From Uliginosibacterium sp. (GTDB lineage: Bacteria > Pseudomonadota > Gammaproteobacteria > Burkholderiales > Rhodocyclaceae), in assembly GCA_016718265.1 (NCBI GenBank), contig JADKDZ010000003.1, positions 392,001-456,000 of the forward strand: 64,000 nucleotides of DNA, in the 5' to 3' direction. The notes beneath the pieces are model-generated. The model saw nothing but the letters and a program-made list of their open reading frames with translations, was not told where the DNA came from and searched no databases. The position numbers were made by a program, and so were the translations under genes. Within the stretch, counting starts at the first letter, position 1, and every line of letters begins with the position of its first letter. Of this stretch, positions 18,601 to 25,533 are shown piece by piece.

Positions 18601-18840
18601 CTTCATGACGGCTTCGGCCAGTGCGGCAGCAGACTCGCTGTCGATCGCCCACAGACTCTCGCGAACTCCCAGAGCAAGGACGTCGGCATTGTGCTGCAAG
18701 GATTGCGTGATCTCGCGGTCCAGGCTGTCGTAGTAGAACAAGCGCGTCAGATAGGCGCCGACGAGGAGCGCCGGGACGAGGACACCAAGCAGCACAGCGG
18801 AAACCAGTGCCTGCCTGATGGTCACGTTCATTTTCGACAC
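15670..18840 (-). CDS. Multi-sensor membrane histidine kinase (HAMP-PAS-GAF-PAS-HisKA-HATPase)
   Basis: This 1056-aa kinase has membrane helices at about 12-32 and 145-167 enclosing a periplasmic sensor region. A HAMP domain (GRPLKRLSHEAKQLAEGE), PAS domains from about 250 and 375, a GAF-like domain (about 490-640) and a further PAS (about 655-770) follow. Then come a coiled coil and HisKA with AHELNTPIGN carrying the phospho-His. The ATPase domain has QVITNLLNNAV, DNGCGIS and GSGLGLNIV. It lies 25 bp downstream of the REC-DUF3369-GGDEF-EAL regulator on the same strand, its likely partner. The signal is unknown; the many PAS/GAF units suggest combined redox or small-ligand input. Confidence 0.92.
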   Translation of the reverse strand: MSKMNVTIRQALVSAVLLGVLVPALLVGAYLTRLFYYDSLDREITQSLQHNADVLALGVRESLWAIDSESAAALAEAVMKDAPLVSVEVLDPQLGRFVFREEAERRVGKIYNIEREVLHRGAVIGRVRLEMSDEVFTSGFGAQLVSLAGALVLQLLFSACLILAVLHYRVGRPLKRLSHEAKQLAEGELSATIVPLCRDEIGEVEAQLEITRLALQNLFRTLEQKNRTLEVDLRERMRVESALRDREQRLRALVDQSPLAVIEFDLEWHILDWNEAAVRIFGWHREEVLGRSVSMLNSRHNDTALQPSDDEDVPSAPLDKQKNSRADGNTIVCQWYNNTIRDSKGKAQRIVAVVEDITERQHADDEIRRLATVVRMTTNLVVLTDSIGSIIWFNRAFAERSLAPGTNPIGSELPDLLGGGNADAVTRLAAISQAFASEQTQSIAELPCRSPSGKAYWVAIDLQPIRDEQGKLQQWVVVMTDVTNRHTISDALHNIARISAAHDPRLFLEQIQSIVARGAGACGAYVALHDEVSIDVCCTWGTSTTNLLIGSYPKDKTIASAIESASSQIYVSHAKQHQDDDIILRSVLAYETLVAEPILDPQHNVVGHLALFFSAPPGNLEEVQSLAQIGASRAGAELSRQQTLEALQDSELRFSSIFQSSPIPLALFRRTDGHCVNRNPSFRSAFGDIEAHLETSPALNGGQDFRAWLATMLDENKDNASADLRLVATTGEPRDCQLYARKISLNDEECQLIAIVDITQLQDAQRQVKELNFSLEQRVKDRTRDLANANAELEKTLDHLRRTLEELVRSEKLAALGSLVAGIAHELNTPIGNSLIVATTLRDMNRDFRQKISAGLRKSVLDEHVDETTYASDILIRNLQRAAELITSFKQVAVDQTSSQRREFDLAEVVNEIIVTMHPVFRKTSHTIETRIPAGISLDSYPGPLGQVITNLLNNAVLHAFDAQDEGLITLSAAVLDDGSITLSCHDNGCGISAANLKRIFDPFFTTKLGREGSGLGLNIVHNIVTGILGGTIHVESAEQAGATFTLTLPRKAPQA

Positions 18841-18865
18841 CTTGCCCTCCCTGTCTGTGCGGCGA

Positions 18866-21151
18866 TCACTGGGGCGGTGCCGTTTCCGGCGGGTTGATCA
18901 GGGCCATGCCGGCCCCTTTACCCAGCCATTCGAGCAGTGCGTGGGGCTCGATCGGACGACAGTAGAGGAAGCCCTGTGCTTCGTCGCAGCCCAAGGCCTT
19001 GAGCGTCTCGGCCTGCGCGGCGGTTTCCACGCCTTCGGCAATGACCGAGAGGCCGAGCTTGTGCCCCAGGTCGATTACCAGCTCCGGGATGCGGCGTGCG
19101 CGTTCGTCGCTCGCGATATCCACGATGAAGCCCCGGTCGATCTTGAGCCGGTCGACTTGCAGGCGTTGCAGATAGGACAGGGACGAGAAGCCCGTGCCGA
19201 AATCGTCCACGGCGACCCGCACACCGAGACCCTTCATGGTCTCCAGCGTGCGACCCAGAAAATCGATCTCTTCCATGGCTACCGATTCCGTGATCTCTAG
19301 TTCGATCAGAGTTGGGTCCACGCCGCTATCGGCCAGGGCTGATTGCACGGAAGCGATGAAGCGCGGATGGCGGAACTGGGCGACGGAAATATTGATGGCC
19401 ATACTGATGCCCGGGAAGCCCTTGCGCGAGAGCTCTGCCTGCTGGAAACAGGCCATTCTCAACACCCACTCACCGATGCCAATGATCATGCCCGAGTGCT
19501 CGGCGATCGGAATGAAGCGGCTGGGCTCGATCAGGCGGCCGTCTTCCGAGCGCCAGCGCAGCAAGGCTTCAATGCCGCAGACCTTGCTCGTCGAGAGATC
19601 GATTTGCGGCTGGTAGACGAGGAACAGACGCTGGCGTTCGATCGCAACCCGCAAGGATTGCAGCAAGCGCGAGCGCTCGCGGATTTCCAGCGCCATGTCG
19701 CGGGTGAAGAACGCATACTCCCCGCGGTGATGGGTTTTGGCCCGGCGCAGGGCGAGGTAGGCGTTCTTCAAGGCTTCTGCACCATCGCCATCGACGTCCA
19801 CCAGATGCGCGATGCCCATGGTGACGGAGAGCACGACGTCTTGCCCGTGCAGCACAAACGGGGCGCGGAAAATCGCTTGCAGGTTGGCCGGGAGCAGTAG
19901 CTCGATCTGGCCGAGCACAGCAAAGGTGTCGGCGGCCAGTCTGGCCAGGTTGCACTGGCTGCCGAGGGTCGTGCGCATTCGGGCGGCGACAGCCTTGAGC
20001 AGGTCGTCTCCGTACTGGTGGCCCAGTGCGTCATTGGTGTCCGCAAACCCGTCGATGTCGATCAGCGCCAAGGTATAGCGGCCACGCTCGCCGCCCAGCA
20101 GACGCTCATCCAGTTTATTGATCAGGCTGCGGCGGTTGGGAAGGGTGGTGAGCGAATCAAAGTAGGCGAAGTCATGCAGCTGCGAGAAGAGCAGGGTGTT
20201 TTCAAGCCCGATCGAGATATTTGAGCAGAACACCTCCAGCAACTGCCGGCTGGCGTCATCGATATTGATCGCGGAGTCCAGATAGGCCGCCATGTTGCGC
20301 TGGGTGCGGCTGCCAAAGAACAGTACGGTGTACTGTTCCGAAAACACGTGCTGCCCTTTGTCCAGACAGGCGATCAGGGCGTGCTTGACGCGATCTTCAT
20401 GGATGTCGTCAAGCGGCATGTTGATCATGTCGGCATAACGGCCCGCCGCAGCGATGACCAGGGTGCCGTCGCTCGGCGCCGGGCTTAGCTCGGGCGGGCG
20501 TTGCACACAGATCAGCCCCTCGGGTTGCACGCCGAGGAGGGCGGCCATCTGGGTGATGACACCGGCGGCGAAGTTGCGGATGCCGGAGAGCGCGAGCAGT
20601 TCGCCCGTGGCGTGCACGATCATGTCCAGACCACGGCGACTGGTGTTGATGGTGCGGATCTGGCGGTAGGAGCGGATTGCCGAAGTCAGCGTCGTAAACA
20701 GCTTGTTACGGGTGAGCTCGGACTTGGTCTTGTAATCGTTGATGTCGTAGTCGCGAATCGCGTCCATCTCTGGCGCATAGCCGGGCTGCCCGGTGCGCAG
20801 GATGATGCGCGTCTCGCTCATCTTGAATTCATTGCGGATCGTGTGGACGAGCTGCAAGCCGGAATCTTCCTGCTCCATGACGACGTCGAGCAGGATGACG
20901 GCGATATCCGGCGGACTGGCCAGGATTTCACGTGCCTGCGCTGCGGAGTCCGCATGCAGGAAAACCAGCGGGCACCCCAGTATTTCGGTGCCGCGCAGCG
21001 CAAACGTGGTTGTGGTGTGAACGTCCGGGTCGTCGTCGACGATCAGCACGTTCCAGGGCGGGCGTTTTTGTTCGGTCTTGACGACAGTCGTCAGGCCGCT
21101 TCCGGCTTCGTCGGCGAACACCAACTCGTCGTCAAGGGCTTTATTCACCAC
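18866..21151 (-). CDS. Response regulator REC-DUF3369-GGDEF(degenerate)-EAL
   Basis: In this 761-aa protein the receiver domain (about 33-160) has VLIVDDDPD, the phospho-Asp in VILLDVVM, the Thr in LRTGQPG and the Lys in DYKTKSEL. DUF3369, a GAF-like sensory domain, spans about 170-320. The GGDEF domain (about 325-490) reads LARLAADTFAVL where active enzymes have GG(D/E)EF, so it should not make c-di-GMP. The EAL domain (about 500-750) has EALLRW, the metal-binding residues of its NIS and ITES segments, and DDFGTGFSSLSYL intact, predicting an active c-di-GMP phosphodiesterase. Phosphorylation by the adjacent kinase would thus adjust c-di-GMP downwards. The upstream 250 bp to lysA presumably holds its promoter. 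Confidence 0.93.
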   Translation of the reverse strand: MVNKALDDELVFADEAGSGLTTVVKTEQKRPPWNVLIVDDDPDVHTTTTFALRGTEILGCPLVFLHADSAAQAREILASPPDIAVILLDVVMEQEDSGLQLVHTIRNEFKMSETRIILRTGQPGYAPEMDAIRDYDINDYKTKSELTRNKLFTTLTSAIRSYRQIRTINTSRRGLDMIVHATGELLALSGIRNFAAGVITQMAALLGVQPEGLICVQRPPELSPAPSDGTLVIAAAGRYADMINMPLDDIHEDRVKHALIACLDKGQHVFSEQYTVLFFGSRTQRNMAAYLDSAINIDDASRQLLEVFCSNISIGLENTLLFSQLHDFAYFDSLTTLPNRRSLINKLDERLLGGERGRYTLALIDIDGFADTNDALGHQYGDDLLKAVAARMRTTLGSQCNLARLAADTFAVLGQIELLLPANLQAIFRAPFVLHGQDVVLSVTMGIAHLVDVDGDGAEALKNAYLALRRAKTHHRGEYAFFTRDMALEIRERSRLLQSLRVAIERQRLFLVYQPQIDLSTSKVCGIEALLRWRSEDGRLIEPSRFIPIAEHSGMIIGIGEWVLRMACFQQAELSRKGFPGISMAINISVAQFRHPRFIASVQSALADSGVDPTLIELEITESVAMEEIDFLGRTLETMKGLGVRVAVDDFGTGFSSLSYLQRLQVDRLKIDRGFIVDIASDERARRIPELVIDLGHKLGLSVIAEGVETAAQAETLKALGCDEAQGFLYCRPIEPHALLEWLGKGAGMALINPPETAPPQ

Positions 21152-21404
21152 GATTGTGCCTCCCAGATGTCAGTGCGCCCCTTTCCGCGGAGCGACTCCA
21201 TGTTTTTACGACAGCAGGCTTCCCAGGCTTGAATGAAATCGACACGAGAATCGCACCCCAGCGCGCGATTCCCGTGCAATGGACTATAGGCTGCTTGGGG
21301 CGGCGAAACGTGGCCGGAGCGCAACGCTTCGCCGCGTTGCACACAAGTTTGCCCTTATGGACGGGCGGATCGGGGCGGCGGGCCTGAGCCCAGCCCCGTC
21401 GGGC

Positions 21405-22646
21405 TCAGACGGTTTCCAGCGCCAGCAATTCGGCCATCGTCTGGTTGCGGCGGATCAGCCGCGTGGTGCTGCCCTCGATCAGCACCTCGGCGATCAAGGG
21501 CCGGCTGTTATAGGTGGACGACATGGCCGCCCCGTAGGCGCCGGTGTCGTGCAAAACCAGCAGATCGCCGACGTGCGCGGCGGGCAGAGGGCGGGTTTCC
21601 ACAATGCCCCCTTCACCCTGTGTGAAAACGTCGCCGGATTCGCAGAGCGGCCCGGCCACAACGGTGTCGCGAAGCGGACGTGTCGAGACATCCGAACCGT
21701 CACGCGGGACGATGCTGATGGCGTGGTAGCTGCCGTACATGGAGGGGCGCACCAGCTCGGTAAAACCCGCGTCGACCAGCACAAAGTGGTTGTTGCCGAC
21801 ATCCTTGGTGGCGCGGACCTCGGTAAGCAGCATGCCCGATTCGGCGACGAGATAGCGTCCAGGCTCGATCTCCAGGTTCACCGCGTGGCCGAGATGGGCT
21901 TCCACCGCCTTGCGCGCGGCGTCCCACAGGCCGAAATAGTGCGCCGTGTCGATCACCGGATCGTCCTCGCGGTAGGGAATCGACAGGCCGCCGCCGGCCG
22001 AGATCGCCTCGATGTCTTGCCCGGCACGCTTGACCAGATCGACCATCGCGCCACAGACCTGCTGCAAGTGGCGGTAGTCGACGCCAGAGCCGATGTGCAT
22101 GTGCAGGCCAACGAGCTTCAAGCCGTAGTGCGCGATCACCGCCAGCGCCGCGGGCAGGTCGCTGTGCCAGATGCCGTGCTTGCTGTGCTCGCCACCGGTA
22201 TTGGTCTTGTTGCTGTGGCCATGGCCAAAGCCTGGGTTGATGCGCAGCCAGACGCGATGGCCCGGTGCCTTCTCGCCCAGCTGGTGCAGCATGTCGATCG
22301 AGCCGGCGTTCATCGGGATCTCGTTCGCGATCACCAGCGCCAGCGTTTCTTCGGTGGCGAGGTCGGCCGTGAACACGATCTCGCTCTTGCCCTGCTTCGA
22401 GCTGAAGCCGGCGGCCAGCGCACGGGTGATTTCGCCCGGCGAGACCGCGTCGACGGCCACGCCCTGCTCGCGCATCAGGCGCAGGATGTGGGTGTTCGAG
22501 CAGGCCTTCTGCGCAAAGCGGATGGTGTCGAACGCCTTCAGCGCGGCAATTCGCGCGCGAATGGTCTCGGCCTCATACACCCACACCGGGGTGCCATAGT
22601 CCGCTGCGATGTTCCGGATCAAGGCGAGGTCCAGCTTCTTTTTCAT
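21405..22646 (-). CDS. lysA: Diaminopimelate decarboxylase
   Basis: This 413-aa PLP enzyme catalyses the last step of lysine synthesis, meso-DAP to lysine. The PLP lysine is in RFAQKACSNTHIL, the glycine loop is SAGGGLSIPY, EPGRYLVAESG binds phosphate, and CESGDVF contributes the active-site Cys. The QKACSN form is that of the E. coli-type LysA, which is typically controlled by LysR, rather than the YAVKAN form of most betaproteobacteria. It lies 30 bp downstream of an exported-protein gene; lysR is just beyond on the opposite strand. A CTGAGCCC/GGGCTCAG hairpin (21384-21408) covers the stop codon but has no T run. Confidence 0.95.
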   Translation of the reverse strand: MKKKLDLALIRNIAADYGTPVWVYEAETIRARIAALKAFDTIRFAQKACSNTHILRLMREQGVAVDAVSPGEITRALAAGFSSKQGKSEIVFTADLATEETLALVIANEIPMNAGSIDMLHQLGEKAPGHRVWLRINPGFGHGHSNKTNTGGEHSKHGIWHSDLPAALAVIAHYGLKLVGLHMHIGSGVDYRHLQQVCGAMVDLVKRAGQDIEAISAGGGLSIPYREDDPVIDTAHYFGLWDAARKAVEAHLGHAVNLEIEPGRYLVAESGMLLTEVRATKDVGNNHFVLVDAGFTELVRPSMYGSYHAISIVPRDGSDVSTRPLRDTVVAGPLCESGDVFTQGEGGIVETRPLPAAHVGDLLVLHDTGAYGAAMSSTYNSRPLIAEVLIEGSTTRLIRRNQTMAELLALETV

Positions 22647-22676
22647 ATCAGGCTTCCTGTCGATGAGCGTTGCGAT

Positions 22677-23210
22677 TTATTCGGCCGCGGCGCCGATGAA
22701 GATCTTCTCGACGCGGCCCTGATTGAGGTGAAAGATCATGCCGCCATACACGGAGCCGGCAACAAAGGTTGCGTTGGCCTCGCTCTCCGGCTTGTTCCAG
22801 ACCGTCTTGTAGGCCTTCTCGACCGCCTGGGCCGTGCTGCCGATCTGGATGCCACGGCGTGTCGCGCCGGCAAACGGCGCTTCCACGGTGATCATGCCCA
22901 CCGTTTTCGGCGCACTCTTGGTGTCTGACACCATGTCGAGTTCCACGCCGCAGCCAGGGAAGCTCCACGCCTGGTGCCGTCCGCCGTCCGCGCCCCAGAC
23001 GCGATCTTTGCCCTTCTTGACCGGGCAGCTGAGCAGTTTCAAGACCTCCGTGCCGGCGAGGCCGATGCGCAGCCCGCCAACATGGTCGGTTTTCATGAGT
23101 TCAAAGCCGGCATCCGCCAGCTTGTCTTCGGCGTTTGGCTCGGCAGCGAACGCCGCCGTGCTGGCCAGGCCGCACAGCAGAACCTTCGTGAGTACAGTCT
23201 TCAGTGTCAT
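22677..23210 (-). CDS. Exported protein of unknown function, first gene of the lysA operon
   Basis: The ATG at 23210 behind AGAGGA gives 177 aa with a signal peptide (TKVLLCGLASTAAFA, cleavage before EPN). The mature protein of about 155 residues has two cysteines (in LLSCPVKK and PGCGVEL) that could form a disulfide. It alternates beta-like stretches such as VGMITVEAPFAG and GMIFHLNQGRVEKIFIG. I do not recognise the family. It is separated from lysA by only 30 bp on the same strand and faces lysR across 97 bp with palindromes, so it is probably co-regulated with lysine synthesis. A role in lysine sensing or uptake is speculation. Confidence 0.72.
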   Translation of the reverse strand: MTLKTVLTKVLLCGLASTAAFAAEPNAEDKLADAGFELMKTDHVGGLRIGLAGTEVLKLLSCPVKKGKDRVWGADGGRHQAWSFPGCGVELDMVSDTKSAPKTVGMITVEAPFAGATRRGIQIGSTAQAVEKAYKTVWNKPESEANATFVAGSVYGGMIFHLNQGRVEKIFIGAAAE

Positions 23211-23254
23211 GTTTTTTATCCTCTGTAGGGGTGGTGCTTTACAGAGCATGCCCG

Positions 23255-23292
23255 AGTTCGCTATTTTAAGAAAATAGCGATTTGAGCGAACT
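23255..23292. promoter_or_regulatory. Nested palindromes in the lysR/lysA-operon divergent promoter
   Basis: A perfect 9-bp dyad CGCTATTTT-AAG-AAAATAGCG occupies 23259-23279. Overlapping it, AGTTCGC (23255-23261) is repeated inverted as GCGAACT (23286-23292). LysR-type regulators bind AT-rich dyads with T-N11-A spacing, and the site lies 16 bp before the lysR start and about 45 bp from the divergent start. It is the best candidate for the LysR operator. This is inferred from position and symmetry. Confidence 0.6.
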
Positions 23293-23307
23293 GCATTCAA
23301 TTTTGAT

Positions 23308-24234
23308 ATGGGAATCACCCACCGCCACATTGAAGTCTTCCGTGCTGTGATGCAGAGCGGCAGCGTGACCGGCGCCGCCGGGCTGCTGCACACCTCGCAG
23401 CCGACAGTGAGCCGCGAGCTGGCGCGGCTGGAGCAGGTGCTCGGCTTCAGCCTGTTTGACCGGGTGCGGGGGCGCCTCCAGCCTACAGCCCGTGCGCTGG
23501 CCCTGCATGACGAAGTGACGCGCTCTTTCCAGGGGCTGGAGCGCGTGATGGCCACCGCCCATGGCCTGCGGGAATTCGCCGGCGGCCAGCTTGCCGTCGC
23601 TTGCGTCCCCGCCTTTGCGCAAACCTTGCTGCCGGGGGCCTGCCGCCGCTTGCGGGCCATGCATGCCAGCGCAAGCGTGGCCATCACGCCGCAGGAATCG
23701 CCCATGCTCGAAGAATGGCTGAGCGCCCAGCGCTTCGACCTTGGCCTCACCGAGCAGGACAGCCCGCCGCCCGGCACGCAGGGCGAGCCCCTGCTGGCGG
23801 CCGACGAGGTGTGCGTACTGCCGGTGGGTCACCCGCTGCTGGCGCAGCCCGCCCTGCGCCCCGAAGACTTCCGCGATCAGGCCTTCATCAGCCTCTCGCC
23901 CAGCGACCCTTACCGGCGGGAGCTGGATGCCGTCTTCGAGGCCCAAGGCATCCCTCGCCGGCTGGCTATCGAGACGCAAAGCGCCGCCTCGGTGTGCAGC
24001 CTGGTGCGCGAGGGCCTCGGCGTGGCCATCGTCAATCCGCTGAGCGCGCTCGACTACCGCGGGCGCGGCGTGGTCCTGCGGCGCTTCAGCGTCTCGATTC
24101 CCTTCCGCATCACCCTGGTGCGGCCGGACTACCGCCCCTCCAGCCCGCTGGCCGATGATTTTGTTGCCGCATTGCACGAAGAAGCAGGCGTCTTCCGGCA
24201 GAATCTCGCCCAGGCGCTCGATTCACCCCTGTAG
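23308..24234 (+). CDS. lysR: LysR, transcriptional regulator of lysA
   Basis: This 308-aa LTTR closely follows E. coli LysR itself, not just the family. The winged helix (RHIEVFRAVMQSGSVTGAA, HTSQPTVSRELARLEQ, LFDRVRGRLQPT) and the effector domain segments QESPMLEEWLSAQRFDL, DEVCVLPVGHPL and ETQSAASVCSLVREG match that protein as I remember it. E. coli LysR activates lysA with DAP as co-inducer and is repressed by lysine. Here it is divergent from an exported-protein gene followed by lysA, rather than from lysA directly. No ribosome site is obvious before the ATG. The E. coli-like lysA/lysR pair may have been transferred as a unit. Confidence 0.88.
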   Translation: MGITHRHIEVFRAVMQSGSVTGAAGLLHTSQPTVSRELARLEQVLGFSLFDRVRGRLQPTARALALHDEVTRSFQGLERVMATAHGLREFAGGQLAVACVPAFAQTLLPGACRRLRAMHASASVAITPQESPMLEEWLSAQRFDLGLTEQDSPPPGTQGEPLLAADEVCVLPVGHPLLAQPALRPEDFRDQAFISLSPSDPYRRELDAVFEAQGIPRRLAIETQSAASVCSLVREGLGVAIVNPLSALDYRGRGVVLRRFSVSIPFRITLVRPDYRPSSPLADDFVAALHEEAGVFRQNLAQALDSPL

Positions 24235-24392
24235 CGCCTCAAAGACCTGCCCGGAAAGCCGCTCCCCATAAGCCTGTGCAGGCAGCGTGCCCCGAGGACT
24301 AAGCGGAGCAGGCCTAAGCGTATGGCATGGCTGGAGAAGTCCATCCCATGCGGCTTTGCAGGCAGGGTGTTTTTGACTGAACAGGACGCATC

Positions 24393-24893
24393 ATGGCAAC
24401 ACCGGTCGGCCAGGCCGCGCCCCTACTGCCCGACACCACGCCGCTGCGCGTGGTGCTGGATACCAATGTCGTGATGGCGCTCTGGCATTTCGACGACCCG
24501 CGGCTCGCGGCCCTGAAAACCTGGGCGCAAGGCGACCGCGTGCGCCTGCTCGCCAACCCGGCCAGCCTGGGCGAGCTGCAACGAGTGCTCGCCTACCGCC
24601 AGTTCGCCATTCCGCCCGAGCGTCAGGCCGCCTTGCTCGCCGACTATGCCGCACGCGTCTGCGCGCTGCCGGCGCCAGACGATGCCCAGCTCGCTGCCCT
24701 GGCCAGCCTGCCGCGCTGCGGCGACCGCGATGACCAGAAATTCATCGAACTGGCTGCCTACGGCCAGGCCCAACTCCTCGTCAGCCGCGACAAGCTGGTG
24801 CTCAAACTCGCCCGCCGGCGCGAGCTCCGCGACCAGCTCCTCATCCTCACCCCGGAACGCCTGCAGCTGGCGCTGAGCGTGACGCCGCCATGA
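24393..24893 (+). CDS. PIN-domain nuclease (putative toxin, no antitoxin seen)
   Basis: This 166-aa protein has LRVVLDTNVVMALW near the N-terminus (first catalytic Asp), a central GELQRVLAYRQF, and CGDRDDQKFIELAAYGQAQLLVSRDK, which supplies the remaining acidic residues of a PIN fold. This arrangement matches the family annotated as 'putative toxin-antitoxin system toxin component, PIN family'. No small antitoxin-like ORF precedes it; the 158 bp upstream hold only short inverted repeats. It overlaps the YkgJ-type gene by 4 bp, suggesting a housekeeping RNase role rather than a classical TA toxin. Confidence 0.8.
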   Translation: MATPVGQAAPLLPDTTPLRVVLDTNVVMALWHFDDPRLAALKTWAQGDRVRLLANPASLGELQRVLAYRQFAIPPERQAALLADYAARVCALPAPDDAQLAALASLPRCGDRDDQKFIELAAYGQAQLLVSRDKLVLKLARRRELRDQLLILTPERLQLALSVTPP

Positions 24894-25435
24894 TGCGCAC
24901 CGACTTGCCACCCGGCGACGCTGACGTGCTGACCCGGCTCGGCCAGCTTCACGCCGATATCGACGCGCGCGTGCAGGCGATTCGCGCCGAGGCACCCGCC
25001 TGGCTGTGTGGCAAAGGGTGCGGCGGCTGTTGCCGGCGGCTGGCCGCAGTGCCGCAGCTGACGGCGACGGAATGGGCTTTTCTGCAGCCGGCGCTGGCGG
25101 CGCTTCCGTCGGCCCAACTCTCTGCTATTGCGCGGGCCATGGCGCAGCTGGCTGCGCACGCGGCGCGCCCGGTGACCTGCCCCTTGCTCGATCAGGCGAG
25201 CGATGCCTGCACGGTGTATGCCCATCGCCCGGTGGCGTGCCGGACGTATGGCTTCTACGCGCAGCGTGACAAGGGGCTTTACTGTGGCGACATCGAGGCC
25301 CAGGTTGCAGCGGGTCAGCTGGCGGACGTGGTGTGGGGGAATCATGACGCCATCGACCAGCGCCTGGCGCAACTGGGCGAGACGCGCGCGCTGACCGACT
25401 GGTTCGCGCGTTGGCAGGCCTCCGCAGCGTTCTGA
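24890..25435 (+). CDS. YkgJ-type cysteine cluster protein
   Basis: This 181-aa soluble protein carries CGKGCGGCC near residue 40 and later a Cys in ACTVYAHRPVACRTYGFY and YCGD. This is the Cys pattern of the YkgJ/UPF0153 family, thought to coordinate zinc or an iron-sulfur cluster. Its biochemical role is not established. The ATG overlaps the stop of the PIN gene (ATGA); a second ATG follows directly. The pair is probably translated together. Confidence 0.85.
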   Translation: MMRTDLPPGDADVLTRLGQLHADIDARVQAIRAEAPAWLCGKGCGGCCRRLAAVPQLTATEWAFLQPALAALPSAQLSAIARAMAQLAAHAARPVTCPLLDQASDACTVYAHRPVACRTYGFYAQRDKGLYCGDIEAQVAAGQLADVVWGNHDAIDQRLAQLGETRALTDWFARWQASAAF

Positions 25436-25456
25436 GGCGCTTCGCCATTCCCGCCA

Positions 25457-25485
25457 AAGCGGTTAAACTGCCGCCGTAACCGCTT
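25457..25485. promoter_or_regulatory. Perfect 9-bp inverted repeat upstream of the amylase gene
   Basis: AAGCGGTTA (25457-25465) and TAACCGCTT (25477-25485) form a perfect dyad with an 11-bp spacer. It is 22 bp after the YkgJ stop and 49 bp before the amylase ATG. No T run follows, so an operator for the amylase is at least as likely as a terminator. Confidence 0.45.
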
Positions 25486-25533
25486 ACAAAACTAGGTATA
25501 TGCGGCCATCTGTCTTGATCTATCGGAGCTGAC

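Noticed and set aside
21384..21408. CTGAGCCC/GGGCTCAG hairpin at the lysA stop codon as a terminator
   Set aside because: The stem is good but no T run follows on the lysA strand, so termination is not supported; it is only noted under lysA.
21279..22928. A 549-codon open frame on the plus strand opposite lysA
   Set aside because: It is a shadow of the GC-rich lysA codons; its translation has no recognisable motif, whereas lysA on the other strand is complete.
24325..24351. GCATGG/CCATGC hairpin after lysR as a terminator
   Set aside because: It has only six paired bases around a 15-nt loop, with the T run 25 bp further on.
24393..24893. The PIN gene as half of a toxin-antitoxin pair
   Set aside because: No antitoxin-like ORF precedes or follows it; its coupled neighbour is a YkgJ-type cysteine protein.
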